From: Homarus americanus | Lineage: Eukaryota; Arthropoda; Malacostraca; Decapoda; Nephropidae | Direction: 5' to 3' | Assembly (NCBI RefSeq): GCF_018991925.1 | Contig: NW_024744357.1 | Location: 1,704,492 to 1,768,491 of the forward strand | DNA: 64,000 nucleotides | Shown: positions 53,958 through 64,000 of the stretch, piece after piece | How the letters are laid out: every line of letters begins with the position of its first letter | How positions within the stretch are numbered: position 1 is the first letter of the stretch | Translations under genes and position numbers: made by a program | Notes under the pieces: model-generated | Told to the model about the DNA's origin: nothing | Database searches by the model: none | What the model saw: the letters and a program-made list of their open reading frames with translations, nothing else

Positions 53958-54058
53958 TGTGTGTGTGTGTGTTAAGTGGGAGGCAAAGGTATATAATATG
54001 CATTGAGGAGGGTGATGGTGTGATGGAAGGGGAGTGAGTACCTTTTTCTTGAGTGTAT

Positions 54059-55180
54059 TCTTCTTCTTCTTCTTCTTCTTCTTCTTCTTCTTCTTCTTCT
54101 TCTTCTTCTTCTTCTTCTTCTTCTTCTTCTTCTTCTTCTTCTTCTTCTTCTTCTTCTTCTTCTTCTTCTTCTTCTTCTTCTTCTTCTTCTTCTTCTTCTT
54201 CTTCTTCTTCTTCTTCTTCTTCTTCTTCTTCTTCTTCTTCTTCTTCTTCTTCTTCTTCTTCTTCTTCTTCTTCTTCTTCTTCTTCTTCTTCTTCTTCTTC
54301 TTCTTCTTCTTCTTCTTCTTCTTCTTCTTCTTCTTCTTCTTCTTCTTCTTCTTCTTCTTCTTCTTCTTCTTCTTCTTCTTCTTCTTCTTCTTCTTCTTCT
54401 TCTTCTTCTTCTTCTTCTTCTTCTTCTTCTTCTTCTTCTTCTTCTTCTTCTTCTTCTTCTTCTTCTTCTTCTTCTTCTTCTTCTTCTTCTTCTTCTTCTT
54501 CTTCTTCTTCTTCTTCTTCTTCTTCTTCTTCTTTCTTCTTCTTCTTCTTCTTCTTCTTCTTCTTCTTCTTCTTCTTCTTCTTCTTCTTCTTCTTCTTCTT
54601 CTTCTTCTTCTTCTTCTTCTTCTTCTTCTTCTTCTTCTTCTTCTTCTTCTTCTTCTTCTTCTTCTTCTTCTTCTTCTTCTTCTTCTTCTTCTTCTTCTTT
54701 CTTCTTCTTCTTCTTCTTCTTCTTCTTCTTCTTCTTCTTCTTCTTCTTCTTCTTCTTCTTCTTCTTCTTCTTCTTCTTCTTCTTCTTCTTCTTCTTCTTC
54801 TTCTTCTTCTTCTTCTTCTTCTTCTTCTTCTTCTTCTTCTTCTTCTTCTTCTTCTTCTTCTTCCTTCTTCTTCTTCTTCTTCTTCTTCTTCTTCTTCTTC
54901 TTCTTCTTCTTCTTCTTCTTCTTCTTCTTCTTCTTCTTCTTCTTCTTCTTCTTCTTCTTCTTCTTCTTCTTCTTCTTCTTCTTCTTCTTCTTCTTCTTCT
55001 TCTTCTTCTTCTTCTTCTTCTTCTTCTTCTTCTTCTTCTTCTTCTTCTTCTTCTTCTTCTTCTTCTTCTTCTTCTTCTTCTTCTTCTTCTTCTTCTTCTT
55101 CTTCTTCTTCTTCTTCTTCCTTCTTCTTCTTTTCTTCTTCTTCTTCTTCTTCTTCTTCTTCTTCTTCTTCTTCTTCTTCT
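54059..55180. repeat. 1.1-kb (TTC)n microsatellite
   Basis: About 370 TTC trinucleotides, nearly pure. Interruptions are single-base gains at about 54532, 54699, 54863 and 55119-55133. Phe/Ser/Leu homopolymer frames are translations of the repeat. A pure GAA/TTC tract this long can form triplex DNA. Confidence 0.98.
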
Positions 55181-55600
55181 AGTGGGTTTAGGTTTTAGTT
55201 AACAAGATTTAAGATAATTTAAAACAGTGGGATGTTGGCATGAGAAGAGACACTCATGATACAGTGGACTTCATCTTGTGTTTAACAGTGAGAGCGTTAC
55301 CATGACCCACCAGAGATATATGAGTAACACACACACTGTTAACCTCTCACCCGTACTGACATACTCATCCTCCCCGTTTCCTCACGCCATCTATTGAATA
55401 ATCAGATCCGCTTTTGTTCCTGGATAGACACTGAGACATCTTCCGCATAATTCTTCAGAGCCACTGTCTGTCTGGTGGTGGGAGATGCTGCGAACTGTCT
55501 CTCCGGAAATATGTTTCTTACTGAGAGACATTAAGACCCTGATTCAGCTGAGAAATAAAGTCTTTTTCATCTCTGTTAATGGTTTACCAGCTAATGTTTA
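55181..55600. other. Low-copy DNA
   Basis: No repeat unit. The short frame starting MLRTVSPEICFLLRDIKTLI at 55485 is not repeat-like but is unrecognised and soon enters the GA-rich tract. Confidence 0.35.
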
Positions 55601-55603
55601 CGA

Positions 55604-55955
55604 CAGGGGGGAGGAGGGAGAGGAAGAAGGGGAGGAAGGAGCAGGGAGGGAGCGGGAAGAGGGTAGGGAGGAGAGGGGGGAGGAGGGTATAGGGGAAGGA
55701 GTGGTGGAAAGAGGGAAGTGAGGACGGAAGAGAGGGAAGGAGAAGGGAAAAAGGAGGAAAGGAAGGAAAAAAGGTGGAGGAAGGGGAAGAAGGAGGAAGA
55801 AGGTGGAGGAAAGAAGGAGGAGGGAGAAGGAGGAAGTGGGGAAGGAAGAAGGATGGGGTAGGGAGGAAGAAGGGCAAATGAGGAGGAGGGGAAGGAGGTG
55901 GTGGGGAGGAGGAAGAAGGAGTGAGGAAGCGAAGGAAGAGGAAGGAAGGAGGAGT
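55604..55955. repeat. Purine-rich GGAGGAAGAAGG tract
   Basis: About 350 bp of GGAGGGAGAGGAAG, GGAAGAAGGAGG and GGTGGAGGAAG strings, nearly free of pyrimidines. Confidence 0.9.
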
Positions 55956-56067
55956 TAGGTGCAGGAGTCCGTATTGTGATATGAGGTGAAGGAATGAAGG
56001 AATTAAACTACATGTAAGGTATTGTCTTCTGATCAGTTATTTCTGTAGGACTCAGTATTTTAGTAAC

Positions 56068-56405
56068 CCTGAGTACGATGCTAACCCCTGAGTACGATGC
56101 TAACCCCTGAGTACGATGCTAACCCCTGAGTACGATGCTAACCCCCGAGTACGATGCTAACCCCCGAGTACGGTGCCCCCGAGTACGATGCTTGCCCCCG
56201 GGTGATGCTAACCCCCAGTACGATGCTAACCCACAGTACGATGCTTGCCCCCAGTACGATCTTGCCCCCGGATGCTAACCCCGAGTACGATGCTAACCCC
56301 CGTGTACGATCTAACCCGAGTACGATGCTAACCCGGTGATGTTAACCCCTTGAGTACGTGGTAGGATTCTAACCTCTTGAGTACGATGTTAACCCCTTGA
56401 GTACA
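56068..56405. repeat. 19-bp minisatellite GAGTACGATGCTAACCCCT
   Basis: About 18 units, regular at the left and increasingly short or diverged to the right. CCCCCGAGTACG is the commonest variant junction. Confidence 0.92.
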
Positions 56406-56457
56406 ATACCAACCACAAATGCATTACAGTAAGAACAGTGATTAGTAAATAAAATAT

Positions 56458-56645
56458 CAAGAGAGAGAGAAGAAAAGAAACAGGATAAGAAATTGATGGA
56501 AGGAAGAGAGAGAGAATAAAGAGAGAGAGAGAGAGAGAGAGATGATAGAAAATTAGAAAGAGAAACAGGATAAGAGAAATTGATGGAAGGAGAAAGAAGA
56601 GAGAGAAGACACAGACACAATCTTAGAAAAGAGAAAAAGACAATC

Positions 56646-56683
<38 letters not shown>

Positions 56684-56770
56684 AGAGAGAGAAGTAGTGA
56701 TGTTCCCGTGACCATAACTCGACGATTCTCTTATTTTATTTCATATCTTCCATGGTTTATGACCCGTCGT

Positions 56771-56805
<35 letters not shown>

Positions 56806-56812
56806 GTCAACA
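56458..56812. repeat. (GA)n and (CT)n microsatellite cluster
   Basis: GA runs at 56459-56470, 56505-56545 and 56648-56690, and a CT run at 56774-56803. A 40-bp segment with GAAACAGGATAAGA and ATTGATGGAAGGA occurs twice (56476 and 56564). Confidence 0.9.
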
Positions 56813-57190
56813 TCACGCCGCCAAGATAGATATTTCACGCTAGGACTAGTAATATCACGCCGGGTTGAAATATTATGAAGGAAATATATCATGGGGGATA
56901 CCACCATATAAAAATACTAGATATGTAGAGAGAGAAGAGTTAGGTAAGTACCGATGATGATGATGATGATAATAATAATAATTGTTACGTGGCAGTAAAA
57001 CAATAAGAGAGAGTGGTGTATAAATGTCACGTTAGAGTGATCTATGTGATGGAGACGTCTGGCCAGTGGTACATATATCACTGTGGGGGTAGAAATATAA
57101 CGATGAAGATACAAATATAACGATGGGGTAGTAATATAATGATGAGGGTATAAATTTTACGATGGTGGTAGAAATATTACTAGTGGGTGT
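56813..57190. repeat. Decayed GGTAGAAATATNACGATG-type repeat
   Basis: GTAGAAATATAACGATG and related strings recur from 57085 to 57190. ATATCACGC strings begin near 56828, and a (GAT)n/(AAT)n run lies at 56953-56982. This grades into the exact 40-bp repeat that follows. Confidence 0.6.
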
Positions 57191-57350
57191 AGAAATATCA
57201 CGTTAATGATAGATACGTTATGGTAGGTGTAGAAATATCACGTTAATGATAGATACGTTATGGTAGGTGTAGAAATATCACGTTAATGATAGATACGTTA
57301 TGGTAGGTGTAGAAATATCACGTTAATGATAGATACGTTATGGTAGGTGT
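57191..57350. repeat. 40-bp direct repeat, four identical copies
   Basis: Units start at 57191, 57231, 57271 and 57311. Each is AGAAATATCACGTTAATGAT followed by AGATACGTTATGGTAGGTGT. I see no difference among the four, so the expansion is recent or an assembly artefact. Confidence 0.95.
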
Positions 57351-57431
57351 AGAAATATTACGTTGGTGGGAGTACAGTAATATGGTATGGGAAGAAATAT
57401 TACGTGGGGGAAGTACTGCTACTTTGCTGTC

Positions 57432-58046
57432 ACTTGGAATCGAGTATGACGATCATCCAGCTGTGATACAATGATATGAGTTATTAGGGATGTCACCTAT
57501 AGGTTGGTGAGTTTTGAGGTGACTGAAGAGGCCGATACGGGACCGGCTAGGTCGTTCACAGAAGTTGCATATGTGGAGGGCTCCATCTAGTGCGGGAGGG
57601 GCGGCGGCAGCGTCTTTCCGGCGTTGACGCTTGTCTGCCTCAGTTTGCAGTCGGGCTAACTCGAAGGTATTGACTGCTTGTGTGGTTCTCCTCCAAACGT
57701 TACGGGTGTGGAGGTAATCGTCTCCCAGGTGAGGGTCGATTTGGCACTTTTTCAGGTTTGTCTTAAGACTATCCTTATACCTTTTCAGTTACCTGCCAGC
57801 GTTACGTTTACCACTCGTTAGGTGACTGTAAAGTAGCTGCTTTAGGCAGTCTACTGTCGTCCATGCGGGTAACATGGCCAGTCCAACATAGTTATTCATG
57901 GATAATGGTAGCCTCGATGTTCCTACAGTCTAGTGTCAGCAAGAATACTGGCATTTGTTCTCTTGTCTTCCCAGCGAGTACGGAGGATGGATCGTAGACT
58001 ACGTTGGTAAAAGTTTCCAAGTGCCTTGAGGAGCCTCCTGTGTGTA
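57432..58046 (-). pseudogene. RTE-like element, 5'-truncated copy
   Basis: Minus strand from 58046 to 57432 matches 52450-53040. It has ACGTAGTCTACGATCCATCC, CCTCGATGTTCC (complement of the GAGGCTACCATTATCCATGA region), CAACGCCGGAAAGACGCTGC-type sequence and the terminus ATGATCGTCATACTCGATTC. Minus frames include CRNIEATIIHE. Its 3' tail (AGTGACAGCAAAGTAGCAG) resembles that of the copy at 24326. It is inactive. Confidence 0.85.
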
Positions 58047-58059
58047 AGACATATACTGT

Positions 58060-58262
58060 ATAATACACAAACATCACAATAGGGTACAAATATCACGCCA
58101 GGGGTATAAATATCACGATAAGATACATATGTCATGACTAGGGTTCAAATATCGCGTTAAGGTACAAATATCACGCCTAGGGTATAGATATCACACCCAG
58201 GGTACAAATATCACGGCAAGGGTACAACTACCACGCATAATGGTACAGTTATGATAGTGGAG
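58060..58262. repeat. ~19-bp minisatellite GGGTACAAATATCACGCCAG
   Basis: About nine diverged units, for example GGTACAAATATCACG and GGTATAGATATCACAC. It shares ATATCACG with the repeats at 56.8-57.35 kb on the other side of the RTE-like fragment, so that fragment may have inserted into one array. Confidence 0.8.
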
Positions 58263-58299
58263 TAAAATATAAGCTATGGAATTAAACGGAACCGCAGAA

Positions 58300-58512
58300 G
58301 AGAGGCTGGGAAGGAGTGGGGCTGGGAGAGGAGAGGGCTGAGAGTGAGTGGGGCTGGGAGAGGGGCTGGGAGAGTGAGAGGGCTGGGAGAGTGAGTGGGG
58401 GGGAGAGTGAATGGGGCGAGAGTGAATGGGCTGAGAGGAGTGGGGCTGGGAGAGGAGAGAGGGCTGGGAGAGTGAGGGGCTGAGAGTGAGGGCCGAGAGT
58501 GAGAGAGAGTCA
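58300..58512. repeat. GGCTGGGAGAGTGAGTGGGG-type minisatellite
   Basis: About 11 units of 12-24 bp built from GGGCTGGGAGAG and TGAGTG. A short (TA)n follows at 58525-58537. Confidence 0.88.
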
Positions 58513-58564
58513 GCCCACTATAAATATATATATATAATAAAATATTCAACAGAGATGATTGAGA

Positions 58565-61500
58565 AATATGTTGACCCTGGAACACCCTGACTCACCCTAG
58601 AACACCTGACTCACCCGATGACTTCACCCAGAACACCTGACTCACCCTAGAACACCCTGACTCACCCTAGAACACCCTGACTCACCCTAGAACACCCTGA
58701 CTACCCTAGAACACCCTGACTCACCCTAGAACACCCCTGACTCACCCTAGAACACCCTGATCACCCTAGAACACCTGACTCACCCCTAGAACACCCTGAC
58801 TCACCCTAGAACACCCCTGACTCACCCTAGAACACCCTGACTCACCCTAGAACACCCTACTCAACCTAGAACACCCTGACTCACCCTAGAACACCCTGAC
58901 TCACCCTAGAACACCCTGACTCACCTAGAACACTGACTACCCTAGAACACCCTGACTCACCCTAGAACACCCTGACTCACCCTAGAACACCTGACTCACC
59001 CTAGAACACCCTGACTCACCCCAGAACACGACTCACCCTAGAACAACCTGACTCACCCTACACCCTGACCACCCTAGAACACCCTGACTCACCCTAGAAC
59101 ACCCTGACTTCTCCTAGAACACCCTGACTCACCCTAGAACACCCTGACTCACCCTAGAACACCCTGACTCACCCTAGAACACTGACTCACCAGAACCCTG
59201 ACTCACCCTAGAACACCCCTGATCCCCTAGAACAACCCTGACTCACCCTAGAACACCCTGATCACCCTAGAACCCTGACTCACCCCTAGAACACCCCTGA
59301 CTCACCCTAGAACACCCTGACTCCTAGAAACCCTACTCACCCTAGAACACCCTGACTCACCCAGAACACCTGACTCACCCTAGAACACCCTGACTCACCC
59401 TAGAACACCCTGACTCACCCTAGAACACCCTGACTCACCCTAGAACACCCTGACTCACCCTAGAACACCCTGACTACCCTAGAACACCCTGACTCACCCT
59501 AGAACACCCTGACTCACCCTAGAACCCCTGACTCACCCTAGAACACCTGACTCCACCCTAGAACACCCTGACTCACCCTAGAACACCCCACACCCCTAGC
59601 ACCCCTGACTACCCTAGAACACCCTGACTCACCCTAGAACACCCTGACTCACCCAGAACACCCTGACTCACCCTAGAACACCCTGACTCACCCTAGAACA
59701 CCCCTGACTCACCCTAGAACACCCTGACTCACCCTAGAACACCCTGACTCTCCTTAGAACACCCTGACTTCCCAACACCCTGACTTGAACACCCTGACTC
59801 CCCTAGAACAACCCTGACTCACCCTAGAACACCCTGATCACCCTAGAACACCCTGATCACCTAGAACACCTGACTCACCTGACTCACCCTAGAACACCCT
59901 GACTCACCCTAGAACACCTGACTCCACCTAGAACACCCTGACCACCCCTAGAACACCCTGACTCACCTAGAACACCCCTGACTCACCCTAGAAACACCCT
60001 GACCACCCTAGAACACCCTGACCACCCTAGAACACCCTGACTCTCACCCTAGAACACCTGACTCCACCTGAACACCCTGACTCACCCCTAAATTCTGACT
60101 CCACTCCAGAACACCCTGACTCCTAGAACACCCTGACTCACCCTAGAACACCCCTGACTCACCCAAACACCCCTGACTCACAACCCCTGATCACCCTAGA
60201 ACACCCTGACTCACCCTAAAACCCCTGACTCACCCTAGAACACCCTGATCACCCTAGAACAACCCTGACTCACCCTAGAACACCCTGACTCACCCTAGAA
60301 CACCCTCTGACTCACCCTAGAACACCCTGACTCACCCTAGAACACCCTGATCACCCTAGAACACCCTGACTCACCCTAGAACACCCTGACCACCCTAAAC
60401 ACCCCTGACTCACCAACACCCTGACTCACCCTAGAACACCCACCTCACCCTGAACACCCCTGACTCACCCTAGAACACCTGACTCACCCTAGAACACCCT
60501 GACTCACCCTAGAACACCTGACTCACCCTAGAACACCCCTGACTCACCCTAGAACACCCTGACTCCTAGAACACCCCTGACTCACCCTAGAACACCCCTG
60601 ACTCACCCTAGAACACCCTGACTCACCCTAGAACACCCTGACTCACCCTAGAACACCCTGACTCACCTCAGAACACCCTGACTCACCCTAGAACACCCCT
60701 GACTCACCCTAGAACACCCCTGACTCACCCTAGAACACCCTGACTCACCCCAGAACACCCCTGACTCACCCTAGAACACCTGACTCACCCAGAACACCCC
60801 TGACTACCCCTAGAACACCCTGACTCACCCTAGAACACCCTGACTCACCCTAGAACACCCTGACTCACCCTAGAACACCTGACTCACCCTAGAACACCGA
60901 CTCACCCTAGAACACCCCTGACTACACTTAGAACACCCTGATCACCCTAGAACACCCCTGACTCACCCTAGAACACCCTGACTCACCCTGAACACCTGAC
61001 TCACCCTAGAACACCCTGACTCACCCTAGAACACCCTGACTCACCCTAGAACACCCCTGACTACCCTAGAACACCCCTGACTCACCCTAGAACACCCTGA
61101 CTCACCCTAGAACACCCTGACTCACCTGAACACTCCTGACTCCACCCTAGAACACCCTGACTCACCCTAGAACACCCCTGACTCACCCTAGAACACCCCT
61201 GACTCACCCTAGAACACCCCTGACTCACCCTAGAACACCCTGACTCACCCTAGAACACCCCTGACTACCCCTAGAACACCTGACTCACCCTAGAACACCT
61301 GACTCACCCAGAACACCCTGACTACCCTAGACCCTGACTCACCCTAACACCCCCCTGACTCACCCCTAGAACACCCCCTGACTCACCCTAGAACACCCTG
61401 ACTCACCCTAGAACACCCTGACCACCCTAGAACACCCTGACTCACCCTAGAACACCCTGACTCTCACCTAGAACACCCTGACTCACCTAGAACACCCCTG

Positions 61501-62150
61501 ACTCACCCTAGAACACCCCGACTCACCCAGAACACCCCTGACTCCACCCCTAGAACACCCCCTGACTCATCCTAGAACACCCTGACTCACCCTAGAACAC
61601 CCCTGACTCACCCTAGAACACCTGACTCACCCCAGAACACCCCCTGACTCACCCTAGAACACCTGACTCACTCCTAGAACACCCCTGACCAATCCTGGAA
61701 CACCCTGACTCAACCCTAGAACACCCCTGACTCACCCTGGAACACCCTGACTCACCCTAGAACACCCCCTGACTCACCCTAGAACACCCCTGACTCACCC
61801 TAGAACACCCCTGACTCACCCTAGAACACCCCCTGACTCCACTCCTAGAACACCCCTGACTCAATCCTAGAACACCCCTGATCTATCTCTAGAACACTCT
61901 CCTGATCTAGAACACCCCTGACTCACTCTAGAACACCCTGACTCTCATCCTAGAACACTCCTGACTCACCCTAGAACACTTTGACTAATTCTAGAACACC
62001 CCTGACTCATTCTAGAACAACCTCTGACCTCACCCTAGAACACACTCTCACTCCTAGAACACCCCTGACTTCCCCAGAACACCCCTGACTCACCTTAGAA
62101 CACCCTGACTCACCCTAGAACACCCTGACTCACCCTAGAACACCCTGGCC
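58565..62150. repeat. 20-bp satellite CTGACTCACCCTAGAACACC
   Basis: About 175 units over 3.6 kb. In the core, variation is mostly single-base loss (CTGATCACC, CTGACTACC) or C-run length (ACACC/ACACCC/ACACCCC). From about 61650 to 62100 substitutions become frequent, as expected at an array edge. TGACTCA, the AP-1 consensus, is in most units. Confidence 0.97.
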
Positions 62151-62235
62151 TGTGAAGGGATATTATCATCTGTATTATTAATTTGCATATAAGAACGATA
62201 AACATCTCTTATATATTTGGCTCCGTCGTGTGGTC
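62151..62235. other. Low-copy spacer
   Basis: AT-rich, no gene, between two arrays. Confidence 0.4.
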
Positions 62236-63315
62236 ATGGCTGCCTGAGTGTGGGTGGAGGGTTGTGGGTGGAGGGTTGTGGTGGTGGAGGTTGAGGGGTG
62301 GAGGAGGTTGAGGATGGAGGTGTTGTGGATGGAGGTGTTGTGGATGGAGGATTGTGGGTGGAGGAGGTTGAGGGGTGGGAGGTTGTGGGTGGAGGAGTGT
62401 TGAGGGGGTGGAGGGTTGGGGGTGGAGGAGTGTTGAGGGTGGAGGGTTGTGGGTGGAGGAGTGTTGAGGGGTGAAGGGTTGGGGTGGAGGAGTGAGGGGT
62501 GAGGGTGGGAGGAGTGTTGAGGTGAGTGATGAGGTGGAGGTGGTGGAGGTTGTGGATGGAAGTGTTGTGGTGGAGGTGTTGTGATGGAAGTGTTGTGGGT
62601 GGAGGGTGTTGTGATGGAGGTGTTGTGGATGGAGGTGTTGTGATGGAGGTGTTGTGGATGAAGTGTTGGGTGGATGTAGGAAGTGTTGTGGATGGAGGTG
62701 TTGTGGATGGAAGTGTTGTGGGTGGAGGTGTTGTGATGGAAGTGATGTGGGTGGGGTGAGGTGTTGTGATGGAAGGTTAGGTGATGGGGCAGATGGAAGT
62801 GTTGTGGATGGAGGTGTTGTGGATGGAGGTGTTGTGGATGGAAGTGTTGTGATGGAGGTGTTGTGATGGAGGTGTTGTGGATGGAGGTGTTGTGATGGAG
62901 GTGTTGTGATGGAGGTGTTGTGGATGGAGGTGTTGTGGTAGGTTGTGGGTGGAGGAGATGGAGGGGTGGAGGGTTGTGGGGAGATGGGTGGAGGAGTTGG
63001 TGGAGGAGTGTTGAGGGTAGGTTGGGGGTGGAGGAGTGTTGAGGGGTAGGTTGTGGGTGGAGGAGTGTTGAGGGTGGAGGTTGTGGGTGGAGGGTTGTGT
63101 GGAGGAGGTTGAGGGGTAGGTTGTGGGTGGAGGGTTGTTGTGGAGGAGTTGTGGGTGGAGGAGGTTGGAGGGTAGGTGGGGTTGTGGGTGGAGGAGTGTT
63201 GAGGGGTAGGTTGTGGGTGGAGGGTTGGTGGAGGAGTTGTGGAGGGTTGTGGGTGGAGGAGTGTTGAGGGGTAGTGAGGATGTGGATGGATGAAGGAAGG
63301 AGGAGTGTTGTAGGT
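62236..63315. repeat. ~15-bp minisatellite GGAGGTGTTGTGGAT
   Basis: 62540-62940 is dominated by GTTGTGGATGGAGGT units. Both flanks (62236-62530 and 62940-63310) have a longer GTGGGTGGAGGAGTGTTGAG type, so two unit types are arranged as flank, core, flank. His/Pro/Thr-rich minus frames up to 433 codons are translations of the array. Confidence 0.93.
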
Positions 63316-63328
63316 GAAGGGTGAGGTA

Positions 63329-63331
<3 letters not shown>

Positions 63332-63374
<43 letters not shown>

Positions 63375-63392
63375 ACACTCACACACGCACAC
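63332..63392. repeat. (AC)n microsatellite
   Basis: About 25 AC units with CCC and GC interruptions near the right end. Confidence 0.95.
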
Positions 63393-63680
63393 ACACCCTT
63401 CTATCCCATTCAAATTACACCTGAACCACCCAATTACCCAAGTCATTAACATAAACCACGTGTCATCATTACCCTCCATAACTACCAGTCGCTTCAGAAA
63501 ATAACAACCACGTGTTATTTTATACTAACTACGCGGTTCATTAAGTGTGATGGCTGGTTGTTGAAGGGAGAGGGGAGGGGTGAGGAGGAGTAGGAGGGGG
63601 GAGTGTGAGTGGTGAGGAGGGGTCGTGGCGTATGGTGGGTGTTATTTACGTGTTGCGGCAGTGTTATTGTCTTAATTGTG
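63393..63680. other. Low-copy DNA, no gene seen
   Basis: AC-rich then G-rich (GGAGGGGTGAGGAGG near 63570). No supported gene. Confidence 0.35.
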
Positions 63681-63684
63681 GTTA

Positions 63685-64000
63685 TTATGCTTGTTATCTT
63701 ATTCATGAGGTATTGTATTTGTTATCTTGTTATTCATGAGGTATTGTATGTGTTATCTTTTCTATGAGGTATTGTATTTGTTATCTTGTTATTCATGAGG
63801 TATTGTATTTGTTATCTTGTTATTCATGAGGTATTGTATTTGTTATCTTGTTATCTGTGAGGTATTGTATTTGTTATCTTGTTATTCATGAGGTATTGAT
63901 ATCTTATCTTGTTATTCAGAGGTATTGTATTTGTTATCCTGTTATTCATGAGGCATTGTAATTTGTTATCTTGTTATTCATGAGGTATTGTATTTGTTAT
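63685..64000. repeat. 31-bp minisatellite at window edge
   Basis: About ten units of TTGTTATCTTGTTATTCATG followed by AGGTATTGTAT. It runs off the right end, so its full size is unknown. Confidence 0.93.

Noticed and set aside
54034..55198. Two overlapping 380-codon poly-Phe/Ser/Leu frames
   Set aside because: Pure translation of the (TTC)n tract.
58565..62150. CRISPR-like array
   Set aside because: A simple 20-bp head-to-tail satellite without spacers.
62178..63479. His/Pro/Thr-rich frames of about 390-430 codons
   Set aside because: Read from the 15-bp minisatellite and an (AC)n tract; three frames are open together.
1..64000. tRNA, rRNA or other structural RNA genes
   Set aside because: I looked for cloverleaf-like and rRNA-like strings and saw none I could support by eye. 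A covariance-model scan would settle it.

Overview
This window is eukaryotic and consists almost entirely of repeats. No intact protein-coding gene of the host could be supported. The organism is most likely a decapod crustacean or a close arthropod relative. The reasons are the very high load of (AC)n, (GA)n and trinucleotide microsatellites, repeated TTAGG/CCTAA blocks (the arthropod telomere motif), and several decayed families of non-LTR retrotransposons (LINEs) of the kind common in crustaceans. This assignment is inference. Nothing in the sequence fixes a species.

Layout. 0-4 kb: (AC)n, a C-rich ~30-bp minisatellite, and telomere-like CCTAA blocks followed by TTAGG blocks. 4-6.2 kb: a 5'-truncated LINE (family 1) carrying three nested insertions: two small elements with long inverted repeats and one solo LTR whose empty site can be rebuilt. 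6.8-7.5 kb: a non-autonomous element that recurs at 53 kb. 8.5-10 kb: a decayed reverse-transcriptase element on the minus strand that has lost its catalytic core. 10.5-14.1 kb: ~40-bp and 35-bp tandem arrays. 16.8-20 kb: two unrelated arrays with 20-bp units. 20.3-22.1 kb: a second, longer copy of LINE family 1. 24.3-25.1 kb: a short derivative of an RTE-like element with its middle deleted. 25-36 kb: minisatellites, purine/pyrimidine tracts and the 18-bp GTGATGATA-type array. 37-39.2 kb: a 20-bp satellite and a C-depleted relative of it. 39.3-53 kb: three copies of LINE family 2 and one nearly full-length but broken RTE-like element (48.9-53.0 kb). 54.06-55.18 kb: an 1.1-kb (TTC)n tract. 57.4-58.0 kb: a third RTE-like fragment. 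58.6-62.1 kb: a 20-bp satellite of roughly 175 units. 62.2-64 kb: further minisatellites running off the window.

The elements are linked. LINE family 2 copies sit between (TG)n tracts and share a short 3' hairpin with the non-autonomous element at 6.8 and 53.1 kb. This suggests one insertion machinery serving both, with a preference for (TG)n/(AC)n microsatellites. The RTE-like element has an autonomous-type copy, a 5'-truncated copy and an internally deleted copy in the same window. Most long open frames are translations of tandem repeats and were not called as genes. Two very short candidate exons with good splice signals (14896-14934 and 41507-41533) are the only hints of host coding sequence. 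Many arrays vary mainly by single-base gains and losses, so residual sequencing error in the assembly cannot be excluded.
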